In this document: in pieces, positions 58,274-64,000 of the stretch | How positions within the stretch are numbered: the stretch's first letter is position 1 | How the letters are laid out: every line of letters begins with the position of its first letter | Assembly: GCA_016234745.1 (NCBI GenBank) | Contig: JACRAR010000074.1 | Location: forward strand, 531,413 to 595,412 | DNA: 64,000 nt | Origin: Betaproteobacteria bacterium | Lineage (GTDB): Bacteria > Pseudomonadota > Gammaproteobacteria > Burkholderiales > Rhodocyclaceae | Reading direction: 5' to 3' | The notes under the pieces: model-generated | What the model saw: only the letters and a program-made list of their open reading frames with translations | Databases searched by the model: none | Told to the model about the DNA's origin: nothing | Program-made: the position numbers and the translations under genes

Positions 58274-61200
58274 CTAGGAGGATTGGGTGCCTCGAAGCAG
58301 TTCGATCAAGGCGGTGCGTTTTGCCTGGATATCCGCGATGCTTTTCTTCTTGATGGGGCCAAACCCCCGAATCTGTTCGGGCAGGCTGGCGAGTTCGACG
58401 CACTTGTCCAGATTCGCGGCGGAAAGCTTGGAGAGTGCCAGTTCGATATCGGATTCGTAATTGCTTAGTACCTGTCTTTCCAGACGGCGCTCGGCGCTGC
58501 GTCCGAAAATGTCCCAAAAAGTTCCGCGCAAAACACGCATTTTTGCCAGCAGGCGGAATGTCCCCATCATCCAGGAACCGAATTCGATCTTTCTGATTTC
58601 ACCGCTGACGGGATGCGGCTTTGCCAGAAGAGGCGGTGCAAGATGGAAGTGCAGCCGGTAATCGCCTTCAAAAGTCGCCGCGACCTGTTCGAGAAAGTCG
58701 GTTTCGACATAAAGTCGGGCGACTTCGTATTCATCCTTGATCGCGAGCAGCTTGAAGTAGTAACGTGCTACGGTCTGCGTCAGCTTGTCGGTGCCGAGGG
58801 AAGCTTCTCTGCGACGAACCTGTTCCACCAGTTCTGAATAGCGAGCCGCGTAGGCGGCATCCTGATAGGTGGTGAGTTCCTCGCTACGCCGGGCAATCAA
58901 CTCCAGTGCCGACGGGGTGTTCTGCAACATGCCCGCTGTTTGAGGTTGAGCGAATTTCTCAACGGCTGCCAAATCATGCGCGGCAAGACGACCCCAGCGG
59001 AACGCCTGGCGGTTCATGGCAACGGCTGTGCCATTCAGTTCGATGGCCTGGTCGATGGCGTCGAAAGATACCGGTACCATGCCCTGCTGCCAGGCATAAC
59101 CGAGCAGGAACAGGTTGCTGGCGATGGCATCGCCCATCAGGCGCGTCGCCAGTGTTGTGGCGTCAAGAAAGAAAGCCGCCGAAGCATCCTTGGCTGCGCC
59201 CACGGCCTCACAGATCGTGGCGCGCATTTTTTCGAGAGGGAACTGCCAGTCGGGGTTGCAGGTGAAATCGGCGGTCGGGACCCGTGCGCAATTTGCAACC
59301 ACCCGCGTCCGGCCTATCCCCATCTTGGCCAGCGCGTCCGTGCCGGCCGTAACAATCATGTCGCCCCCGATCACGGTATTCGCTTCGCCGGTCGCAACGC
59401 GAACCGCATGCAGGCTTTGCGGATCATCGGCAATGCGCACGTGCGAGGTTACCGCACCGCCTTTTTGTGCCAGACCGGTCATGTCCAGCACGGTGACGCC
59501 TTTGCCGTCGATATGGGCTGCCATGCCGATCAGTGCGCCGATGGTGACGATGCCGGTGCCGCCGATGCCGGTGATAAGTATGCCGAAGGGTTCGCGGGTG
59601 GTCGGGATGCGCGGATCGGGCAGCGTGCCAAATTGGGCATCTTCACCCGCAACAAGCGCCGCTTTGCCTTTGCGCAAGCGACCGCCCTCGACGGTCACGA
59701 AACTCGGACAAAAACCCTTGAGGCAGGAATAATCCTTGTTGCAGGATGATTGGTCGATGGCCCGCTTGCGGCCGAATTCGGTTTCCACGGGAATCACCGA
59801 CAAACAATTGGACTGCCGGCTGCAATCGCCGCAGCCTTCGCACACGGCCTGGTTGATGAAAACCCGGCGTTGCGGGTCAGGGAAGGTGCCGCGCTTTCGA
59901 CGTCGGCGTTTTTCGGCGGCGCAAGTCTGGTCGTAAATCAATGCCGAGACGCCGGGATGCTGGCGCAACTCGCGCTGGATCTGGTCCAGATCGTCGCGGT
60001 GGCGCAGCGCGACGCCATGCGGCAAGTCCGCTATGCCGTAGTGGCGCTCGCTGCCGTCGGTGACGACGATGATCTGATGCACTCCCTCGGCGGTCAGTTG
60101 ATGCGCGATTTTTGGTACGCTCAACTGGCCATCTACGGGTTGCCCTCCGGTCATCGCTACCGCATCGTTGTAGAGGATCTTGTAGGTGACACCGGCGCCG
60201 CCGCCGGGCCGCCCCAAGGCGGCGCCAGCCAATGATCCGGAGCCGCGCAGCGGCGAACTGCCGTCACCCCCGCCCGTGGGGCGGGGGATGGGGGGTGGGT
60301 TGTTGAATGCTGCGACTGCGGCACGGATTGCCAGCGAACCCGAATGGAAATAGGTGCCATCACCAAGATTGACGAAGACGTGCTGCTCTTCGGTGAATGG
60401 CGCCTGACCGAGCCATGCCGCGCCTTCGCCGCCCATGTGGGAGAAAGTGGCGGTGCTGCGGTTCATCCAGGTCACCATGAAGTGACAGCCGATTCCGGCC
60501 AGCGCACGGCTGCCTTGCGGCACCACGGTGGAGGTATTGTGCGGACAACCCGAACAGAAATACGGGATGCGGGCGATCGGCAGGGTTGTGGCAGAAACAT
60601 TGTCGAGCGATTGTTGCTTGGCCTGCAGGAAGTCAAGCCGCTCGCGGATGCGCGGCGAAGTGAAGAAGCGGTCGATTCGTGCAGCGATGACCCGCGCGAT
60701 CAGTGCCGGCGATAATTCGTAATTGGCGGGCAGCAGCCACTCGCCATGCGGCTGAGCCCATTCGCCCTTTTCGTCGAATTTGCCAATGACGCGCGGCCTG
60801 ACATCCTCGCGCCAGTTATAAAGTTCTTCCTTCAACTGGTATTCGATGAGCTGACGCTTTTCTTCGACCACCAGAATTTCGTCAAGACCTTCCGCGAAAT
60901 GCCGGACGCCTTCGGCTTCCAGCGGCCAGACCATGCCCACCTTGTAGAGACGAATACCGATTTCGGCAGCCAGTTGGTCGTCGATACCGAGATCGTCGAA
61001 GGCTTGCCGAACGTCGAGATAACTCTTGCCGCAGGTGATGATTCCCAATCGCGGCTCCGGGCTGTCGATGACTATCCGGTTGAGCCGATTGGTGCGGCAA
61101 TAGGCCAAGGCCGCATACAGCTTGTGGTTGAGCAGCCGCTCCTCTTGCACCAGACGGTCGTCGGGCCAGCGGATATTGAGTCCGTCGGGGGGGAGTTGGT

Positions 61201-61879
61201 AGTCGGATGGAATGATGATGTCGAGCCGCTCCGCCGAGATATCCACCGACGCCGAGGATTCGATGGTGTCGGTGACTGCCTTGAACGCAACCCAGCAGCC
61301 GGAATAGCGCGACAAGGCCCAGCCATGCAGACCGAAGTCGAGATATTCCTGAACGCCGGAGGGTGCCAGGACCGGCATCATCGCCGCTTTGAAGGCATGC
61401 TCGCTCTGGTGCGCTACCGTCGAAGATCGTGCGGCATGGTCGTCGCCGGCGACCGCCAGGACGCCGCCGTGCTTCCAGGTGCCGGCAGAATTGGCGTGCT
61501 TGAACACATCGCCGCAGCGATCCACGCCAGGACCCTTGCCGTACCACATGCCGAACACGCCGTCATATTTGGCGCCGGGGAACAGATTGACCTGCTGCGT
61601 GCCCCAGATTGCTGTCGCGGCGAGATCTTCATTGACGCCGGGCTGGAACACGATGTGATGCGCAGCGAGATGCTTATTGGCCTTCCACAGCGCTTGGTCG
61701 ACGCCGCCCAGCGGAGAACCGCGATATCCGGAAATGTAGCCGGCCGTATTCAGTCCGGCGGCGAGATCGCGTTCCCTTTGCAACATCGGCAGGCGCACCA
61801 GCGCCTGGGTACCGGTCAGGAACACGCGGCCGGAAGGGGCGGTGTATTTGTCGTCCAGGGTGATCCGTTCGGATTTCAT
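58274..61879 (-). CDS. Indolepyruvate ferredoxin oxidoreductase, fused alpha/beta
   Basis: A 1201-residue enzyme that decarboxylates aryl pyruvates (or related 2-oxo acids) to acyl-CoA with ferredoxin. The pyruvate-oxidoreductase-like N-terminal half is followed by the thiamine-diphosphate part, with CSGCPHNTS near 442-450, GDGTYFHSG near 507-514 and YKILYNDAVAMTGGQPVDG. Then come a cysteine-rich 4Fe-4S region (CEGCGDCSRQSNC and CLKGFCPS) and the gamma-like C-terminal domain (GIGGTGIVTIG). A 39-residue P- and G-rich insert at about 525-563 interrupts the thiamine domain just before VTYKILY; it is encoded by a palindromic element. The gene follows the flavoprotein gene by 30 nt on the same strand. 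Confidence 0.92.
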   Translation of the reverse strand: MKSERITLDDKYTAPSGRVFLTGTQALVRLPMLQRERDLAAGLNTAGYISGYRGSPLGGVDQALWKANKHLAAHHIVFQPGVNEDLAATAIWGTQQVNLFPGAKYDGVFGMWYGKGPGVDRCGDVFKHANSAGTWKHGGVLAVAGDDHAARSSTVAHQSEHAFKAAMMPVLAPSGVQEYLDFGLHGWALSRYSGCWVAFKAVTDTIESSASVDISAERLDIIIPSDYQLPPDGLNIRWPDDRLVQEERLLNHKLYAALAYCRTNRLNRIVIDSPEPRLGIITCGKSYLDVRQAFDDLGIDDQLAAEIGIRLYKVGMVWPLEAEGVRHFAEGLDEILVVEEKRQLIEYQLKEELYNWREDVRPRVIGKFDEKGEWAQPHGEWLLPANYELSPALIARVIAARIDRFFTSPRIRERLDFLQAKQQSLDNVSATTLPIARIPYFCSGCPHNTSTVVPQGSRALAGIGCHFMVTWMNRSTATFSHMGGEGAAWLGQAPFTEEQHVFVNLGDGTYFHSGSLAIRAAVAAFNNPPPIPRPTGGGDGSSPLRGSGSLAGAALGRPGGGAGVTYKILYNDAVAMTGGQPVDGQLSVPKIAHQLTAEGVHQIIVVTDGSERHYGIADLPHGVALRHRDDLDQIQRELRQHPGVSALIYDQTCAAEKRRRRKRGTFPDPQRRVFINQAVCEGCGDCSRQSNCLSVIPVETEFGRKRAIDQSSCNKDYSCLKGFCPSFVTVEGGRLRKGKAALVAGEDAQFGTLPDPRIPTTREPFGILITGIGGTGIVTIGALIGMAAHIDGKGVTVLDMTGLAQKGGAVTSHVRIADDPQSLHAVRVATGEANTVIGGDMIVTAGTDALAKMGIGRTRVVANCARVPTADFTCNPDWQFPLEKMRATICEAVGAAKDASAAFFLDATTLATRLMGDAIASNLFLLGYAWQQGMVPVSFDAIDQAIELNGTAVAMNRQAFRWGRLAAHDLAAVEKFAQPQTAGMLQNTPSALELIARRSEELTTYQDAAYAARYSELVEQVRRREASLGTDKLTQTVARYYFKLLAIKDEYEVARLYVETDFLEQVAATFEGDYRLHFHLAPPLLAKPHPVSGEIRKIEFGSWMMGTFRLLAKMRVLRGTFWDIFGRSAERRLERQVLSNYESDIELALSKLSAANLDKCVELASLPEQIRGFGPIKKKSIADIQAKRTALIELLRGTQSS
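60191..60307. repeat. Palindromic element inserted in frame within the oxidoreductase gene
   Basis: About 117 nt encode the extra 39 residues. The segment contains two hairpins: GGCGCCGCC/GGCGGCGCC (60194-60202 and 60218-60226) and a perfect 9-bp stem CCCCCGCCC/GGGCGGGGG with a 3-nt loop (60267-60275 and 60279-60287). The base composition is far more G+C-rich than the flanking codons. The frame stays open across it. Confidence 0.65.
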
Positions 61880-61909
61880 CTGCGTACTTGGTTTAAGGGT
61901 TCGGACTGA

Positions 61910-63319
61910 TCAGCGGGCTGGCAATACCTTGCCCGGATTCATCAGGTTCTCCGGATCAAGTGCCTGTTTTACGGCCCGCATCACGTCGAGAGCCGCATCG
62001 CCATGTTCCTGCGCCATATACTTTTGCTTGCCGATGCCGATGCCATGTTCGCCGGTGCAGGTGCCCTCCAGGCGCAGAGCCCGCTCCACCAGGCGATTGG
62101 AGAATGCTCGGGCTTGGGCGACCTCGACGGGATTGTCCGGATCGAGCAGCAGCACCAGATGGAAGTTGCCGTCGCCGACATGGCCGACCAGCGGCGCCAG
62201 CAATCGGCTCTCGGCAATGTCCGCAATGGTTTCATTGATGCAGTCGGCCAGGCGAGAAATTGGGACACAAACATCGGTGGTGAGCGCGCGCGCGCCGGGC
62301 TTGAGGCCGAGGCAGGCGTAATAGGCGTCGTGGCGCGCCTGCCAGAGCCGGCTGCGATCTTCGGGACGGGTCGCCCAGTCGAAATCCATGCCGCCCTGTG
62401 ATGCGGCAATGTCCTCGACGGTCCGCGCTTGCTCCTCAACGCTGGCGGGAGAACCGTGAAACTCGAAAAACAGGGTGGGCGCCTCGCGCAGGCTGGTTTT
62501 GCTATAGACGTTGATGGCCTTGAGCGCCAGGGCATCGAGCAATTCGATGCGGGCGATGGGCACGCCGAGCTGGATGATTTCTATTACCGTACTTACGGCT
62601 GCAGCGATGTCTGGGAAGGCGCAGACCGCGCTGGATATCGCCTCCGGAATCGGATACAGGCGCACGGTGAGTTCGGTGATTATGCCCAGGGTGCCTTCCG
62701 AGCCGACAAAGAGCCGGGTCAGATCATAGCCAGCGGCAGATTTTCGGGCCCGTCCGCCGGTTTTTATGATGCGGCCGTCGGCCAGCACCACGGTCATGCC
62801 CAGCACGTTTTCGCGCATGGTGCCGTAGCGTACGGCGTTGGTGCCCGATGCGCGTGTCGCGGCCATTCCGCCGAGGCTGGCATCTGCGCCAGGATCGATC
62901 GGAAAGAAGAATCCCGTATCGTGCAGCGCGTTGTTCAATTGCTTGCGCGTGACGCCGGCCTGTACCGTTGCATCGAGATCTTCCGGACGAACCGCAAGGA
63001 CCTGGTTCATGCCTCTCAAATCGATGCAAATCCCGCCATGGATGGCCAGTAGATGGCCTTCGAGAGAAGTTCCCGTGCCGAAGGCTATGATCGGCACGCG
63101 GTGGTCATGGCACAGCTTGACCACAGCCGCGACTTCCTCGGTGGATTCGGCAAAAACCACCCCGTCCGGTGGTTCCGGGGCGTGCGAAGACTCATCCTTG
63201 CCATGCTGCAGACAGATTGACTCGGCACATGAGTAACGGCTGCCGAAGCGTGCCGTGAGCGCGTCGGCGAGAGCTGGCGGGAGTGACACGCGCGCTGTGG
63301 CTGGCTGGGCTGCATGCAT
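61910..63319 (-). CDS. FAD-linked oxidase, D-lactate dehydrogenase / GlcD type
   Basis: A 469-residue flavoprotein. The FAD-binding domain (about 50-230) includes PIIAFGTGTSLEGHLLAIHGG and PGADASLGGMAATRASGTNAVRYG. The C-terminal FAD-oxidase domain has the metal or active-site motif GHVGDGNFH and ends with GEHGIGIGKQKYMAQEHGDA. Closest in style to cytochrome-dependent D-lactate dehydrogenases. The ATG at 63319 has AAGGAG 7 nt upstream; the frame runs further but only through antisense tRNA-Tyr sequence. Possibly cotranscribed with the oxidoreductase 30 nt downstream. Confidence 0.92.
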   Translation of the reverse strand: MHAAQPATARVSLPPALADALTARFGSRYSCAESICLQHGKDESSHAPEPPDGVVFAESTEEVAAVVKLCHDHRVPIIAFGTGTSLEGHLLAIHGGICIDLRGMNQVLAVRPEDLDATVQAGVTRKQLNNALHDTGFFFPIDPGADASLGGMAATRASGTNAVRYGTMRENVLGMTVVLADGRIIKTGGRARKSAAGYDLTRLFVGSEGTLGIITELTVRLYPIPEAISSAVCAFPDIAAAVSTVIEIIQLGVPIARIELLDALALKAINVYSKTSLREAPTLFFEFHGSPASVEEQARTVEDIAASQGGMDFDWATRPEDRSRLWQARHDAYYACLGLKPGARALTTDVCVPISRLADCINETIADIAESRLLAPLVGHVGDGNFHLVLLLDPDNPVEVAQARAFSNRLVERALRLEGTCTGEHGIGIGKQKYMAQEHGDAALDVMRAVKQALDPENLMNPGKVLPAR

Positions 63320-63431
63320 GACGGTCTCCTTCACGGTTCTCTGGAGAACGATTCTACGCCGCTTGAGTTGGGCGCGACAAGAGACGCGCTTGACTCGCAA
63401 AGGATTGCGTAGCATAATCAGCCGTTTCGCT

Positions 63432-63516
<85 letters not shown>

Positions 63517-63597
63517 TAGGGCTTTATGGGGTTTTGCGAAGTGTAGTGTAGTTGGAATCGATGTAGCGGGGGCAGGGCTGATGTTGGATGAGGTAGG

Positions 63598-63671
63598 GCG
63601 GGTGTAGCTCAATGGTAGAGCAGAAGCCTTCCAAGCTTATGACGAGGGTTCGATTCCCTTCACCCGCTCCA
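63598..63671 (+). tRNA. tRNA-Gly (TCC)
   Basis: Acceptor stem GCGGGTG pairs with CACCCGC, discriminator T, encoded CCA. Anticodon TCC lies at 63630-63632. Total length is 74 nt. It lies 81 nt after tRNA-Tyr. Confidence 0.96.
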
Positions 63672-63719
63672 GGTTTTAGTGTGTCTGAGACTGTAGCAAC
63701 AGAACGTGAAGTAACTCAG

Positions 63720-63794
<75 letters not shown>

Positions 63795-63865
63795 GAAACA
63801 TGAACCCGCCCAGCGGCGGCTTAGGCGGAACGTTTTTTTAGTTTTTGATATCGAGGTAGACCATC

Positions 63866-64000
63866 ATGGCAAAAGCCAAATTTGAGCGTACGAAGCCACA
63901 TGTAAATGTAGGGACGATCGGACACGTGGACCATGGGAAGACGACACTGACGGCGGCGATCACGATGGTGCTGTCGGCGAAGTACGGTGGCGAGGCGAAG
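63866..64000 (+). CDS. tuf: Elongation factor Tu, 5' end
   Basis: The first 45 codons only; the gene runs off the right edge. [20 protein letters not shown] is the universal EF-Tu N-terminus, and the G1 loop GHVDHGKT is complete. It follows tRNA-Tyr, tRNA-Gly and tRNA-Thr, so this is the tufB-type copy that normally precedes tRNA-Trp, secE and nusG. Confidence 0.97.
   Translation, partial: MAKAKFERTKPHVNVGTIGHVDHGKTTLTAAITMVLSAKYGGEAK

Noticed and set aside
60746..61909. A 387-codon open frame opposite the indolepyruvate oxidoreductase
   Set aside because: Antisense to a strongly conserved gene and without recognisable motifs.

Overview
The window looks like chromosomal DNA of a Gram-negative betaproteobacterium of about 60% G+C, probably Rhodocyclales or a close relative. 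The evidence is the ribosomal-protein gene order, a tRNA-Tyr/Gly/Thr-tuf cluster, DsbB, LptE, a fused indolepyruvate ferredoxin oxidoreductase and a DUF1841 protein. The order-level placement is an inference from gene content and protein style; no comparison was run.

Layout. 1-3170 (minus): a MacAB-like ABC export operon (adaptor, ATPase, permease, and the first codons of a second permease). 3486-9660 (plus): a signalling operon of a CheY-like receiver, a zinc-ribbon protein, an orphan GspE-type ATPase, a CHASE/PAS hybrid kinase with two receivers, another receiver and an Hpt protein. 9714-11543 (plus): an Atm1/HMT1-type ABC exporter. 11540-18686 (minus): a tightly coupled KaiC, KaiB, PAS/GAF/GGDEF/EAL/REC and histidine-kinase operon, a KaiBC-type module without KaiA. 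19049-22143 (plus): a glutamate/aspartate-type ABC importer. Then come mgtC (minus) and dsbB (plus), which meets the ribosomal operon at a bidirectional terminator.

23583-37913 (minus): the full S10-spc-alpha ribosomal supercluster from rpsJ to rplQ, 29 genes including secY, infA, rpmJ and rpoA. Sigma-70-like promoters are visible before rpsJ, rplN and rpsM. Immediately upstream of rpsJ, where many betaproteobacteria have fusA-tuf, lies a lower-G+C accessory island (about 38.05-43.05 kb). It is bounded by two inverted copies of a repeat of about 75 bp with a 13-bp hairpin. The island holds a Bcs1-like AAA ATPase and, divergently, a TPR protein and a 675-residue protein with eight integrase-type repeats around a Vsr/DUF559-like nuclease domain. 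A HicB-like antitoxin gene with no C-terminal half sits at its right edge. This three-gene module is the best candidate in the window for an undescribed, possibly defensive, system.

43290-56710 carries mostly housekeeping genes: VWA/MoxR pair, DUF1841, nth, rsxB, pyrD (minus); an EamA transporter (plus); lldD, a chalcone-isomerase-like protein, and the leuS-lptE-holA-proA operon (minus). 56821-63319 has a FecR/SPOR protein, a small conserved protein preceded by two matching palindromes, a fused IorAB whose coding sequence carries an in-frame palindromic insertion, and a D-lactate-dehydrogenase-like flavoprotein. The window ends with tRNA-Tyr, tRNA-Gly, tRNA-Thr and the 5' end of tuf (plus).
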